The translations under genes and the position numbers were made by a program. Under the pieces are notes generated by a model, which was not told where the DNA came from, did no database searches, and saw only the letters and a list, made by a program, of their open reading frames with translations. Positions 1 through 9,262 of a stretch of 64,000 nucleotides of DNA are shown here, one piece after another. Source of the DNA: Glaciihabitans sp. dw_435 (GTDB lineage: Bacteria > Actinomycetota > Actinomycetes > Actinomycetales > Microbacteriaceae); assembly GCF_018449675.1 (NCBI RefSeq), contig NZ_JAAVUZ010000001.1, forward strand, positions 496,001-560,000. The letters are read 5' to 3'. Each line of letters starts with the position of its first letter. Within the stretch, counting starts at the first letter, position 1.

Positions 1-5
1 CTGCT

Positions 6-872
6 GTGACCCTGCAGGAAGCTCGCTCATTGGCCACGGGCGTCACGGCGCCTCCGACCCGGGACCGGCGCAGGCGCGTGGGACTCGGTTCCTGGCTACT
101 GCCCACCTATACGGTGCTCGCCCTGGTGTTCCTGCTCATCCCCATCGTCTACACGCTGGTGTTCTCGTTCAACGACTCGATCAAGTCGAACATCTCGTGG
201 CGTGGTTTCACCCTCGACAAGTGGTTGCACGTGTGCAACAAGCAGGAGATCTGCCAGGCATTCGGCAACAGCATCATCATCGGCGTGGTGGCGACCGTCA
301 TCGCGACGATTCTCGGCACCATGATCGCGATTGCCCTGGTGCGGTACCGCTTCCGCTTCCGGTCGGCGATCAGCCTGTTGCTGTTCCTCCCCATGGCCAC
401 ACCCGAGGTTGTACTGGGTGCGGGCCTTGCCGCCGAGTTCCTCAGCGCTGGCGTTCAGAAGGGCATGACGACGATCATCATCGCCCACACCATGTTCTGC
501 ATCAGCTTTGTGGTGGTGACGGTCAAGGCCCGCGTGGCGAGCCTGGACCCCGCGCTGGAGGAAGCGGGTCGCGACCTCTACGGTTCGCCCGCGCAGGTGT
601 TCTGGCGTGTCACGTTCCCGCTGTTGCTACCCGGCATTGTTGCGGCCGCCCTGCTGTCATTCGCCCTGAGCTTCGACGACTTCATCATCACGAACTTCAA
701 CTCGGGCGCTGACACCACATTCCCCAAGTACATCTACACGGCCGCCGCCCGTGGCATCCCGGCGGAGGCGAACGTGATCGCGTCTGCCGTGTTCCTGCTG
801 GCACTGGTCATCGTGATTGCCACCCAGGTGTCCGCCGCGGCACGCCGCAAACGCCTGGCCAACACGCGCTAA
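6..872 (+). CDS. ABC transporter permease, spermidine/putrescine (PotC/YdcV) type
   Basis: A 288-residue inner-membrane permease of the binding-protein-dependent family, probably the second permease of a polyamine-type importer. After a short Arg-rich cytoplasmic N-terminus there are about six hydrophobic segments (first at about 30-52, last at about 255-277). The EAA loop that contacts the ATPase is visible around residues 187-215 (EEAGRDLYGS, then LPG). The GTG start at 6 overlaps a TGA at 7-9 that would end an upstream reading frame (ctg ctg tga), a typical GTGA coupling; the missing gene is probably the partner permease. Substrate is inferred from family resemblance and from gabT nearby, since GABA is a product of putrescine breakdown. 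Confidence 0.85.
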   Translation: MTLQEARSLATGVTAPPTRDRRRRVGLGSWLLPTYTVLALVFLLIPIVYTLVFSFNDSIKSNISWRGFTLDKWLHVCNKQEICQAFGNSIIIGVVATVIATILGTMIAIALVRYRFRFRSAISLLLFLPMATPEVVLGAGLAAEFLSAGVQKGMTTIIIAHTMFCISFVVVTVKARVASLDPALEEAGRDLYGSPAQVFWRVTFPLLLPGIVAAALLSFALSFDDFIITNFNSGADTTFPKYIYTAAARGIPAEANVIASAVFLLALVIVIATQVSAAARRKRLANTR

Positions 873-968
873 CGAGTGCTGGCGCCCGCATCGCGAGCGC
901 GGTGTGACACCAGGCGCCGATCGTGCCTGTACCTCGAGCGTCCCGTGGATCAGAGGCGCCGTACGGGG

Positions 969-1952
969 CTACACCTCGAACGTCGTGTGGATGTCTCCGA
1001 CGAGCTCGGCCCCGCCGGTGACCTTCTCCAGCGTTGCCGCGAGCACGGCGTCCGCGCCGGACTGATCCACTGCGCCCACGGATACGAGAAGAGTGAGCGC
1101 GACAAGAGTCGCCGCGCGCAGGCTGCCATCGAGGATCTTGACGGCGACGGCCGTGCCATCCGCCGTCCCCATGATCATCACGCCCTCGGCGCCGAGCTTC
1201 GCGACGATGCCCAGGTTCTCGATGACGACCGTGTTTGCGCGCCCCGGTCCGTCGATGGCCCAGGGGTTCTCAAGAATGGCGGCAGTGAGGCGCGCACCAT
1301 CGGTATCGCCGCCACCGGTGACCTTGCCAACCGCGCGGGCGAGGCCGGTGAGCGAGACCGCGTGCACCGGAGCCCCGCACCCGTCAACACCACTGTGCTC
1401 GATGCTCTCGCCGGTGAATTCTTCGACCACCGAGCGGACGAGCGACTGCAGGGGGTGCCCGGGCTCGAGGTAGCCCTCGACAGGCCACTCGTTGCGCACA
1501 CAGGCAAGCAGGAATGCGGCGTGCTTTCCCGAGCAGTTCATGTAGATGGGAGATGAGGCTCCACCGGCTGCGTACACCGCCGCGCGTGACGCCGGGTCAC
1601 CGGGCCAGTCGGCGGGACACCCGAGTGCATCCTCGCCAATGCCGGCGCTCGCCAGAATCGCTCTCACCACGCGCACGTGCTCGGGAGTTCCTGCGTGGCT
1701 TGCGGTCGACAGCACGAGCTGCTCGTCCTCGAGGGTCGCCCCCGCGCGCTGCACGGCAATCGCCTGCAGCGGCTTCAGCGTGGAGCGGGGATAGATCAGT
1801 GCTGAGGTATCACCGAGCGACCGGAGCACCTCGCCCGTGGCATCCACCACAATCGCGGCTCCCAGATGCCGGGACTCGATCCAGCCACTGCGCTCGAGAA
1901 CGGCGAGCTCGACCGATCCGTCAGCTGTCAGCGGACGCGGCGCGACGATCAC
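969..1952 (-). CDS. L-asparaginase II family protein
   Basis: A 327-residue protein of the asparaginase II family (PF06089 type), expected to hydrolyse asparagine to aspartate and ammonia in the cytosol. The family hallmark NCSGKHA is present near residue 138, and the Thr/Ser-rich N-terminal part (RSTLKPLQ) matches the family. Length is normal. The GTG start overlaps the gabT stop codon by 4 bp (GTGA), so it is translated with gabT. It converges with the ABC permease across about 96 bp with no convincing terminator. This family is distantly related to classical asparaginases, so the activity is inferred from homology. Confidence 0.85.
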   Translation of the reverse strand: MIVAPRPLTADGSVELAVLERSGWIESRHLGAAIVVDATGEVLRSLGDTSALIYPRSTLKPLQAIAVQRAGATLEDEQLVLSTASHAGTPEHVRVVRAILASAGIGEDALGCPADWPGDPASRAAVYAAGGASSPIYMNCSGKHAAFLLACVRNEWPVEGYLEPGHPLQSLVRSVVEEFTGESIEHSGVDGCGAPVHAVSLTGLARAVGKVTGGGDTDGARLTAAILENPWAIDGPGRANTVVIENLGIVAKLGAEGVMIMGTADGTAVAVKILDGSLRAATLVALTLLVSVGAVDQSGADAVLAATLEKVTGGAELVGDIHTTFEV

Positions 1953-3295
1953 AGCGCGGCGAACCCGTCGGCGATCACGCCGAGCGCGTCTACGAGCAGC
2001 TCGTCGCTGATGGCGAGGCTCGGCAGGAAGCGCAGGACATTTCCATACGTGCCGGCCGTCAGCAGGATGACACCGTTCTGTGCGGCGTACGCGGCGATGG
2101 ATGTCACGGCGGCACTGTTCGGTTCGTGCGTGCCCTCCTGCACCAGCTCGATCGCGATCATCGCGCCGATTCCACGAACATCGCCGATGACCGGGTGCTT
2201 CTCCTGCAGCGCCAGCAGCCCTGGCTTCAGCACACCCTCGATCCGACCGGCCTCGGCCAGCAGGTTGTGGCTTTCGATCTGCTCAAAGACGGCGACGGCG
2301 GCGGCCGCCGCGACAGGGTTCCCGCCGAAGGTACCGCCGAGCCCGCCCGGCTGTGAGGCATCCATGATCTCGGCGCGACCCGTGACACCGGCGAGGGGGA
2401 GTCCGCCGGCGATGCCCTTCGCGCTCAGCACGAGATCGGGGACGAGCCCGAAGTGCTCACTGGCAAAGTATTTGCCCGTGCGCGCCATGCCGCTCTGAAT
2501 CTCGTCCGCGATGAAGACGATGCCGTTGTCGGTGCACCACTGCTGAAGGGCGGGAAGGTACCCATCGGCCGGCACCTGGAATCCACCCTCGCCCTGAATC
2601 GGCTCGACAACCAGACACGCGAGTTCGGAGGCGCCGACGGTCTTCTCGAGGTAACCGATGGTGCGCGCAGCAGCCTGAGGTCCGGTGAGGCCGTCGTGGA
2701 ACGGGTATGAGTTCGGTGCGCGATACACGTCGCCAGCGAAAGGGCCGTAGCCCGTCGAATAGGGCGCTGCCTTGAAGTTCATTGCCATCGTCAGGTTGGT
2801 ACGCCCGTGATACGCGTGCTCGAGCACGGCAATGCCGCCCCGCCCGGTGTACTTGCGCGCAATCTTGACGCCGTTCTCCACGGCCTCTGCACCCGAATTG
2901 ACGAGAACGGACTTCTTGGCGTGGTCTCCGGGAGTGTGCTCCGCGAGAAGTTCCGCCACGCGCACGTAGGACTCGTAGGGAGTGATGGTGAAGAGCGTGT
3001 GGGTGAAGTCAGCGAGCTGTGCCGTCGCGGCCGCCACCACGGCGTCGTTGGTGTGACCGATCGTCGTTACCCCAATGCCGGCGCCCAGGTCGATGAACTG
3101 GTTGCCATCGACATCCACGACGATCGCTCCGTGTGCGTGGTCGATGTAGACAGGCAGGGTGGATGACACACCATCGGACACAACCGCCCGTCGTCGCTCA
3201 TGCAACTGCTGCGACTTTGGACCGGGAATCGCGGTGACGATGCGGCGTTCCTGGACAATAACGGGGGCGCTGGGGGTCTCAAGCGTGTCAGTCAT
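1949..3295 (-). CDS. gabT: 4-aminobutyrate--2-oxoglutarate aminotransferase
   Basis: A 448-residue class III PLP-dependent aminotransferase, expected to convert GABA plus 2-oxoglutarate to succinate semialdehyde plus glutamate. The PLP lysine lies in LSAKGIAGGLPLAG (about residue 293). The cofactor-binding NSGAEAVENGVKIAR stretch and the downstream GGTFGGNPVAAAA stretch are canonical for GabT. It is first in a two-gene operon with the asparaginase. With the polyamine-type permease opposite, the region looks like a nitrogen-scavenging locus feeding putrescine or GABA carbon into the TCA cycle; that link is inference. A weak TAAAGT lies 9 bases upstream of the ATG. Confidence 0.92.
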   Translation of the reverse strand: MTDTLETPSAPVIVQERRIVTAIPGPKSQQLHERRRAVVSDGVSSTLPVYIDHAHGAIVVDVDGNQFIDLGAGIGVTTIGHTNDAVVAAATAQLADFTHTLFTITPYESYVRVAELLAEHTPGDHAKKSVLVNSGAEAVENGVKIARKYTGRGGIAVLEHAYHGRTNLTMAMNFKAAPYSTGYGPFAGDVYRAPNSYPFHDGLTGPQAAARTIGYLEKTVGASELACLVVEPIQGEGGFQVPADGYLPALQQWCTDNGIVFIADEIQSGMARTGKYFASEHFGLVPDLVLSAKGIAGGLPLAGVTGRAEIMDASQPGGLGGTFGGNPVAAAAAVAVFEQIESHNLLAEAGRIEGVLKPGLLALQEKHPVIGDVRGIGAMIAIELVQEGTHEPNSAAVTSIAAYAAQNGVILLTAGTYGNVLRFLPSLAISDELLVDALGVIADGFAAL

Positions 3296-3359
3296 GGTGG
3301 ACTAACTTTAGTGGCCAGGCACGCACAGCAGCAGAGAACACGGCCAGAGGAGACGCTTC

Positions 3360-3827
3360 ATGAACATCGACCATTCGTACGCGGTGACCGTGACCTGGGA
3401 GGGTAACCGGGGAACTGGCACGAGCGACTACAAGTCGTATGGCCGGTCCAATTCGATCGTCGCTGAGGGCAAGCACCCCATCGCCGGATCGGCCGACCGT
3501 CCGTTCCGGGGCGACGCTGACCGGTGGAATCCGGAAGAGTTGCTGCTTGCCTCGCTCAGTGAGTGCCACATGCTGAGCTACCTCCACGTCGCCGCGAGTC
3601 ACGGCATCGTTGTGACGGACTATACGGATGCCGCGGTCGGCAGCATGCGGCAGACCAGCAACGGCGGGGGACACTTCACCTCTGTCACCCTGCGCCCTGT
3701 CGTCACGATCGAATCGGGCGATTCCGCCCTGGCGCTTGCGCTGCACGACGAGGCCGAGGAGAAGTGTTTCATTGCCGCGTCGATGAACTTTCCGGTTCGG
3801 CACGAGCCGACAACACTGACGCGGTAA
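3360..3827 (+). CDS. OsmC/Ohr-family peroxidase
   Basis: A 155-residue OsmC-fold protein. The two redox cysteines of the family are present: C69 in SLSECHML and C136 in AEEKCFIAASMN. These proteins reduce organic hydroperoxides using thiols in the cytosol. The N-terminal part (VTVTWEGNRGTGT, then RPFRGDADRWNPEELLLASLSEC) is the YhfA/OsmC subgroup rather than classical Ohr. The ATG is preceded by GGAG with good spacing. It is divergent from gabT and followed by a weak hairpin (3847-3864). Confidence 0.9.
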   Translation: MNIDHSYAVTVTWEGNRGTGTSDYKSYGRSNSIVAEGKHPIAGSADRPFRGDADRWNPEELLLASLSECHMLSYLHVAASHGIVVTDYTDAAVGSMRQTSNGGGHFTSVTLRPVVTIESGDSALALALHDEAEEKCFIAASMNFPVRHEPTTLTR

Positions 3828-3957
3828 CCGGGCACTCCGCACCGGGTGGGGTAACGAAACCCCAAGAATTCACTGGGCGAGTCCCGGAGTGGCTTAAACA
3901 CTCAGGGTGATGTTGCAGACTGGAAGCTGATTTTTTTCGCTAACAGGAAGGCGCATT

Positions 3958-4929
3958 GTGCGCAAAGCCGCTGCACTCGTTCTCGCCGTCGGATTGATGG
4001 CCTCACTGGCCGCCTGCACCTCCTCAACCTCCGACAGCAGCTCAACCACCGCGGCATCGGCGTGCACGCCGGCGGCGTCGGGCAAGGTATCTGACGCCGT
4101 TGCCGTGACCGGTGCCGTAGGCAAGGCGCCGACCGTCAAGCTCACGACTCCCGTTACCGCGACCGCCACCCAGCGCACCGTTGTCACCAAGGGCGATGGC
4201 AAGGCCGTCGTCACCGGCGACCGCGTCAAGGTCGAATTCACGATGTACAACGGCACCACCGGTGCCGAGATCACGAACACGGGCTACGCCACCACGCCGG
4301 TGACGTTCGAGCTCGACGAGGCCAAGTTCATCCCCGGAATCGTCAAGACGCTCAACTGCTCGACCATTGGTTCTCGCGTTGTTGGTGTAATTCCTCCGGT
4401 TGACGCGTTTGGAACGACCGGGTCCGAGACCAACAACATCGCCGCGACCGACAGTATCGTTTTCGTTGCCGACGTCATCTCCAAGGCCGACACCCTCCTG
4501 ACCAAGGCGACGGGCGACGCGCAGAAGCCGGTTGCAGGTCTCCCGACCGTCAAGCTTTCCGACGCTGGCGTACCGACGGTGACCATCCCGAGCGGTAACC
4601 CGTCGACCAAGCTGGAGAAAGAGGTCCTCATCAAGGGCAAGGGAGCCACGGTTCCCGAAAACTCCAACGTCGTTGTGAACTACCAGGGCACCGTGTGGTC
4701 CACCAAGACGATCTTCGATGACAGCTGGGCGCGCGGCGCAAGCGCCACGTTCAACACCGGCGCCGTCGTTGCCGGCTTCAAGCAGGCGCTCGAAGGACAG
4801 ACCGTTGGATCCCAGATCCTCGTGACCATTCCCCCGTCGCTCGGATACGGCACCGAGGGCAACACGACGGCAGGCATTAAGGGCACAGACACCCTCGTGT
4901 TCGTCATCGACATTCTGGGACTGAGCTAG
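3958..4929 (+). CDS. FKBP-type peptidyl-prolyl isomerase lipoprotein with two FKBP-like domains
   Basis: A 323-residue exported lipoprotein. An N-terminal signal peptide ends in the lipobox LAAC (Cys about residue 20), followed by a Ser/Thr-rich linker. A first, degenerate FKBP-like domain spans about 80-180 (VKVEFTMYNG... PPVDAFG). The second, at about 225-323, is a canonical FKBP_C domain (VVVNYQG, GFKQALEGQTVGS, PPSLGYG, LVFVIDIL). It likely acts outside the membrane as a foldase or chaperone. The GTG start has an AGGAAGG ribosome site. Transcription ends at the strong terminator just downstream. Confidence 0.9.
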   Translation: MRKAAALVLAVGLMASLAACTSSTSDSSSTTAASACTPAASGKVSDAVAVTGAVGKAPTVKLTTPVTATATQRTVVTKGDGKAVVTGDRVKVEFTMYNGTTGAEITNTGYATTPVTFELDEAKFIPGIVKTLNCSTIGSRVVGVIPPVDAFGTTGSETNNIAATDSIVFVADVISKADTLLTKATGDAQKPVAGLPTVKLSDAGVPTVTIPSGNPSTKLEKEVLIKGKGATVPENSNVVVNYQGTVWSTKTIFDDSWARGASATFNTGAVVAGFKQALEGQTVGSQILVTIPPSLGYGTEGNTTAGIKGTDTLVFVIDILGLS

Positions 4930-4948
4930 TCCCCAGCACGATTCATCG

Positions 4949-4991
4949 GGCCCGCTGGTCCACTTCGATCGAAGTGAACCAGCGGGCCTTT
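4949..4991. terminator. Strong terminator hairpin between convergent genes
   Basis: Bases 4949-4988 form an almost perfect hairpin: an 18-base arm starting GGCCCGCTGGT pairs with its reverse complement with one mismatch and a GATC tip. TTT follows on the + strand. It lies between the FKBP gene (+) and the HNH gene (-), which converge here. The T-run favours stopping the FKBP transcript, but the stem could stop both. Confidence 0.9.
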
Positions 4992-5008
4992 GGTGTCGCG
5001 GCGCCCAA

Positions 5009-6487
5009 TTAGCGCGCGTCCCGGATCTCCTCAATCAGACCGTTCTTGCTCACCAGCAACCGGGGTGTTCGGGATGGATCCACGGACGCCGGCGGGATCA
5101 GCCAGTAGTCTCCGTTCTCCAGGTGGATGTCCCACCCGTTGTTGTGGATGAGCATGTGGTGGTGTCGACAGAGGAGGATGCCATTCGCGATGTCGGTGGG
5201 GCCGTTATCGCGCTGATACCAGCGAACGTGATGGGCTTCACACCAGCCCGGGGGTCGCTCGCAACCCACGAAGGCACAACCGCCCCAGCGCACCGCGAGC
5301 GCGATCCGTTGTCGTCTGCTGAAGAGGCGCTGTTCGCGACCAAGTTGCAGAATCTGCGCCTGCTCATCGACGACGACCTGCATGGTGCCGGCGTCGCAGA
5401 TGAATAGCTCAACGGACCCAGCAGACACGGGCTGGTGGCTGTCTTCGAGGAGCCCCGGTTCGGCGCGGTTGCCGGCGACAGTAGCGGTGGTGATCACCCG
5501 GACCGCGGGACGCTGTCCGGGAAGCCGGGAGTGGTCGGCGTTCGCGGCGAGGTGAAGAGCGGCAATGAGGGTATCCACATTGATCTGCTCGTTTGTGCGG
5601 GGATCATCGATCACCTTCCGGGCCCATGCGCGTTCGTCGTCCCGCACAAACCGAGGCCCACCGCGGCGGGGGCTGGTTCCCTGATCGAGCATTTGCAACA
5701 ACAGATCACCGTCCGGGGGAGACAGCCGGAAGGAACCCTGCACCATGCCATCGGCCCGGCGGTACGCCTTGAGATACCGATTGTCGTGCTGAGTCTTCTC
5801 GCGATGCTCGACGGCATCCGAGTCGATGCGGTCGCGGAAGTCACGGGCGGCCCTGTAGAGCTCGTCGGTGGTGGGACGGACTCCGGCGGTCCCGCCGCCA
5901 GCCCCAGAGGCCACCAAAAGTTCGCAGCCGGTGCGCAATTGGTCGGTTGATACCCCCGCGCCGGGATTTCCGAGCCCCCGTCGGATGCTGTCCACCGCGT
6001 CGGGACGCAGCTGATTGTTCTCGATTGCGCGCACCAGCGGTGTCTGCCAGACGTCTCCGTACACGGTGGCGGCTGCTTCGGGATCCGTCTCGGCAAGGCG
6101 TTCGGCGGCGAGGACATTGTCGACCATGGTGCCCACCTGAACGAGCGTGGCCGCCACGACACGCGTGCTGCCCGTGACGGATTGGATGAATCCTTCCGCC
6201 GTTCGACGCCCCTCCCGCTGTGCCAGACCGGAACCGCCCAGTTCGAGGCGGGAGAAGAACGCAACCCGCGACGCAATCGCAATCGCGTAGCGATCGAGGC
6301 TGCGCTGCACTGCCGTCACGAGCTCCAACGCGTCACGGAGTCGATCCTGCCCGAGTGACGCAATATCGGCCGCGGTGTTGCCAAGGGAAGCCACGGCCGT
6401 AGCCCCGGTCAGGAGCTCGGAGGCAAGAGACGTCGCTGCTGCCGACCCGTCGGCGACCGACGGGGTGGAATCGAGCGAGTCATCCAT
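5009..6487 (-). CDS. DUF222 and HNH-endonuclease domain protein (13E12 repeat family)
   Basis: A 492-residue protein with an N-terminal alpha-helical DUF222 region (about 30-350) and a C-terminal HNH nuclease fold (about 405-470). The HNH signature is intact: CEAHHVRWYQRDNGPTD, then NGILLCRHHHMLIHNNGW, with Cys pairs that could hold zinc. This family is abundant, often multicopy, in actinobacteria and its role is not settled; mobile or defence functions have been suggested. No terminal repeats or target duplication are visible around it, so mobility is not shown. It converges on the terminator at 4949-4991. Confidence 0.85.
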   Translation of the reverse strand: MDDSLDSTPSVADGSAAATSLASELLTGATAVASLGNTAADIASLGQDRLRDALELVTAVQRSLDRYAIAIASRVAFFSRLELGGSGLAQREGRRTAEGFIQSVTGSTRVVAATLVQVGTMVDNVLAAERLAETDPEAAATVYGDVWQTPLVRAIENNQLRPDAVDSIRRGLGNPGAGVSTDQLRTGCELLVASGAGGGTAGVRPTTDELYRAARDFRDRIDSDAVEHREKTQHDNRYLKAYRRADGMVQGSFRLSPPDGDLLLQMLDQGTSPRRGGPRFVRDDERAWARKVIDDPRTNEQINVDTLIAALHLAANADHSRLPGQRPAVRVITTATVAGNRAEPGLLEDSHQPVSAGSVELFICDAGTMQVVVDEQAQILQLGREQRLFSRRQRIALAVRWGGCAFVGCERPPGWCEAHHVRWYQRDNGPTDIANGILLCRHHHMLIHNNGWDIHLENGDYWLIPPASVDPSRTPRLLVSKNGLIEEIRDAR

Positions 6488-6605
6488 GACCTCATCGTTT
6501 CAGGGGTGTTCGCCGCGGTGGCCCGCGCTGTGGCGATCGGTGGATAACCGGCCGACGCCGCGAACTGTGGATAAGTGCCACATGCCCGACCCGCGGCGAA
6601 CCGGG

Positions 6606-6611
6606 TAGGTT
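6606..6611 (+). promoter_or_regulatory. Putative -10 of leaderless dxr transcript
   Basis: TAGGTT ends 7 bases before the GTG at 6619, with no Shine-Dalgarno sequence. This suggests transcription begins at the start codon and selects 6619 over the in-frame TTG at 6610. Confidence 0.55.
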
Positions 6612-6618
6612 GGCAGGC

Positions 6619-7698
6619 GTGCGCAAGGTCATCATTCTCGGTTCCACAGGGTCCATCGGCGTCCAGGCGCTCGACGTCATCGCCGCCAATCCCCACCTCT
6701 TCGAGGTCGTCGGCCTGTCCGCCGGCACCAACCGCGAGCTGATCGACCAGCAGGCTGCCGCGTTTGGCGTCGAGCACGTCGCGATGGGTGCGGACGAGTC
6801 ATCCGCCCTCGTCAGGTCCGTCAGCGCCGACGTGGTGCTTAACGGCATCACCGGCTCGGTCGGGCTCGGACCCACTCTGGCGACGCTGGAATCCGGGATG
6901 ACCCTTGCCCTTGCCAACAAGGAAAGCCTGATCGTCGGCGGGGAGCTCGTGACAAACGCGGCTGCCCCCGGCCAGATTGTTCCCGTCGACTCCGAGCACT
7001 CCGCGATTGCGCAGGCGCTGCGCTCCGGAACCGCGGACGAGGTGCGTCGCCTCGTGCTGACGGCCTCGGGCGGCCCCTTCCGTGGACGAACCCGTGAGTC
7101 TCTCGCGAACGTCACGCCCCGCGAGGCACTCGCGCATCCCACATGGGACATGGGATTGGTCGTGACGACCAACTCATCAACCCTCGTCAACAAGGGACTC
7201 GAGATCATCGAGGCCCACCTGTTGTTCGATGTGCCGTACGAGAAAATCGACGTCACGGTTCATCCGCAGTCCATCGTCCATTCCATGGTCGAGTTCGTTG
7301 ACGGCTCCACCATCGCGCAGGCGTCACCGCCGGACATGCGCCTGCCGATCTCGCTGGGGCTGGACTGGCCGCACCGCATTCCCGGTGTTGGCGCGCCGCT
7401 CGACTGGACGACCGCGAGCACGTGGACCTTCGAGCCGCTCGACACGGTGGCATTTCCCGCCGTGGACCTCGCCAAGCGCGTCGGCATTGCCGGCAAGACG
7501 TTTCCCGCGGTGTTCAACGCCGCCAACGAGCAGGCGGTTCTCGCCTTCCACGCCGGGCGCATCGGATACCTCGACATTCTCGACATCGTCGAGCGCGTGG
7601 TTGAGGCACACGAGGCGGGGGAGATGTCGCTCGAGGCCGTTCTCGCGGCAGAGCTGACGGCACGCGCCGCGGCCGACGCGCTCATCGCGTCCCGTTAG
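6619..7698 (+). CDS. dxr: 1-deoxy-D-xylulose 5-phosphate reductoisomerase
   Basis: A 359-residue enzyme of the MEP isoprenoid pathway that converts DXP to 2-C-methyl-D-erythritol 4-phosphate with NADPH. The dinucleotide-binding GSTGSIG is at residues 8-14. The metal/substrate region [14 protein letters not shown] and the later [10 protein letters not shown] and LPISLGL motifs are intact. GTG 6619 is preferred because of the spaced TAGGTT just upstream; a TTG nine bases earlier is also possible. It heads the conserved actinobacterial set dxr-rip1-ispG, so two MEP enzymes flank an intramembrane protease. Confidence 0.96.
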   Translation: MRKVIILGSTGSIGVQALDVIAANPHLFEVVGLSAGTNRELIDQQAAAFGVEHVAMGADESSALVRSVSADVVLNGITGSVGLGPTLATLESGMTLALANKESLIVGGELVTNAAAPGQIVPVDSEHSAIAQALRSGTADEVRRLVLTASGGPFRGRTRESLANVTPREALAHPTWDMGLVVTTNSSTLVNKGLEIIEAHLLFDVPYEKIDVTVHPQSIVHSMVEFVDGSTIAQASPPDMRLPISLGLDWPHRIPGVGAPLDWTTASTWTFEPLDTVAFPAVDLAKRVGIAGKTFPAVFNAANEQAVLAFHAGRIGYLDILDIVERVVEAHEAGEMSLEAVLAAELTARAAADALIASR

Positions 7699-7768
7699 TC
7701 CGTATTCGGAGGGCCGCTCCATACGGTTCACCCAGCCACCGCACAGAGGGCTCGGATGATCCCGGCTG

Positions 7769-7774
7769 TACTCT
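7769..7774 (+). promoter_or_regulatory. Putative -10 of leaderless site-2 protease transcript
   Basis: TACTCT lies exactly 6 bases before GTG 7781 and there is no ribosome-binding site, consistent with a leaderless mRNA beginning at 7781 rather than at GTG 7775. Confidence 0.5.
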
Positions 7775-7780
7775 GTGCTC

Positions 7781-9217
7781 GTGGAAACTGTGCTGCTTTA
7801 CATTCTCGGGATCCTCGTGGTTGTCGTCGGCCTCGCGGTCTCGATCGGTCTGCACGAGATCGGTCACCTCATCCCGGCCAAACTCTTTGGCGTCCGCGTC
7901 GGGCAGTACATGATTGGTTTCGGGCCCACCCTGTTCTCCCGCAAGTTCGGTGAGACCGAGTACGGCTTCAAGGCCATCCCCATGGGCGGCTACATCTCGA
8001 TGTCCGGCATGTACCCGCCCGCCAAGAAGGGCGGCAAGGCGCGTACCGCGAGCACCGGCTTCTTTCAGACTCTCGTTCAGGACGATGCGAAGCTCGCGGA
8101 GGACTACAAGTCCACAGTTGCCACACTCACCACCCCTGACCTCACCGATGAACCGCGCTCCGGCTCCGTGCTGTCGACCATGGTGTCGGACGCCCGCGAC
8201 GCCAGCGCTGCCACGGTCGTCGAGGGTGAAGAGCACCGCACCTTCTACAACCTTCCGATCTGGAAGCGCGTGATCATCATGCTCGGCGGCCCGACCATGA
8301 ACCTCCTCATCGGGCTCGTTCTCTACGCGGTGCTGCTCTGCGGTTTCGGTACCGCCCAGCTGAGCACGACGGTCGGATCCGTGTCGGCCTGCGTGATCGC
8401 CTCCACGAGCTCACAGACGGAGTGCGCAGCGGATGACCCGGCCGCCCCAGGCGCGGCGGCAGGCCTCAAGCCGGGCGACAAGCTCTTCAGCATGAACGGC
8501 ACCGCCATCACCACGTGGGCGCAGGCCACCTCGATCATCCGAGACTCCGCCGGAGAACCCCTCACCATCGTCGTCGAGCGCGACGGGGCGGATGTCACGC
8601 TCACCGCCACCCCGCTGCTGACAGACCGCGTCAGCTACGACAGCAACAACAAGGTCATCGAGGACTCGAGCGGCAAGGCCATCACCAGCAAGGTCGGATT
8701 CCTCGGCATTGGGCCGGCATCCGAGATCGTCCAGCAGCCCGTCAGCGCAGTGCTTCCCGCGGTGGGCAACAACATTGGCAGTGTTGTGCACCTCATCGTG
8801 AACCTGCCGAGCCGTCTCGTTGATATTGTCAACGCCGCCTTCGGGCCGGGTGAGCGGGACCCCAACGGCCCGATCAGCGTCGTGGGCGTTGGCCGCATCG
8901 CGGGAGAGATCACGAGCCTCAACACGATCCCGGTCGTCGAGCGGATTTCCGCCCTCATCGGACTCATCGCATCGCTCAACATCGCCCTCTTCGTGTTCAA
9001 CCTCGTGCCGCTCATGCCGCTCGACGGCGGCCACGTCGCGGGAGCCCTGTGGGAGGGCATCCGCCGATTCTTCGCCAAGATCTTCAAGCGCCGCGACCCG
9101 GGGCCCGTCGACACGGCCAAGATGGTGCCCATCACCTTCGTCGTGGTCATTCTGCTCGGCAGCATGAGCCTGCTACTGGTTTATGCAGACATCGTGAAAC
9201 CGGTCAGCATCTTCTAG
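7781..9217 (+). CDS. rseP: Site-2 protease, RIP family zinc metalloprotease (Rip1/RseP type)
   Basis: A 478-residue intramembrane protease of the M50 family. The zinc motif HEIGH sits in the first membrane helix (about residues 25-29), and the second metal-binding motif LDGGH is near residue 408. One PDZ domain lies between them (about 210-280, AAGLKPGDKLFSMNG). Family members cut anti-sigma factors within the membrane and control envelope stress sigma factors. A long loop after the first helix (about 80-155) is Lys/Thr-rich and predicted polar. Position between dxr and ispG matches Rip1 in other actinobacteria. Confidence 0.94.
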   Translation: METVLLYILGILVVVVGLAVSIGLHEIGHLIPAKLFGVRVGQYMIGFGPTLFSRKFGETEYGFKAIPMGGYISMSGMYPPAKKGGKARTASTGFFQTLVQDDAKLAEDYKSTVATLTTPDLTDEPRSGSVLSTMVSDARDASAATVVEGEEHRTFYNLPIWKRVIIMLGGPTMNLLIGLVLYAVLLCGFGTAQLSTTVGSVSACVIASTSSQTECAADDPAAPGAAAGLKPGDKLFSMNGTAITTWAQATSIIRDSAGEPLTIVVERDGADVTLTATPLLTDRVSYDSNNKVIEDSSGKAITSKVGFLGIGPASEIVQQPVSAVLPAVGNNIGSVVHLIVNLPSRLVDIVNAAFGPGERDPNGPISVVGVGRIAGEITSLNTIPVVERISALIGLIASLNIALFVFNLVPLMPLDGGHVAGALWEGIRRFFAKIFKRRDPGPVDTAKMVPITFVVVILLGSMSLLLVYADIVKPVSIF

Positions 9218-9250
9218 CGCCGCATCCAGCGACCACGGAGACACGAGAAG

Positions 9251-9256
9251 TAGAAT
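9251..9256 (+). promoter_or_regulatory. Putative -10 of leaderless ispG transcript
   Basis: TAGAAT is 6 bases before GTG 9263, with no Shine-Dalgarno sequence. Suggests ispG has its own leaderless promoter in the 45-bp gap after the protease gene. Confidence 0.55.
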
Positions 9257-9262
9257 CTGTTT

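Noticed and set aside
5009-6487. HNH gene as part of a mobile intron or element
   Set aside because: No terminal repeats, target duplication or intron structure nearby; the 13E12 family is usually stand-alone.
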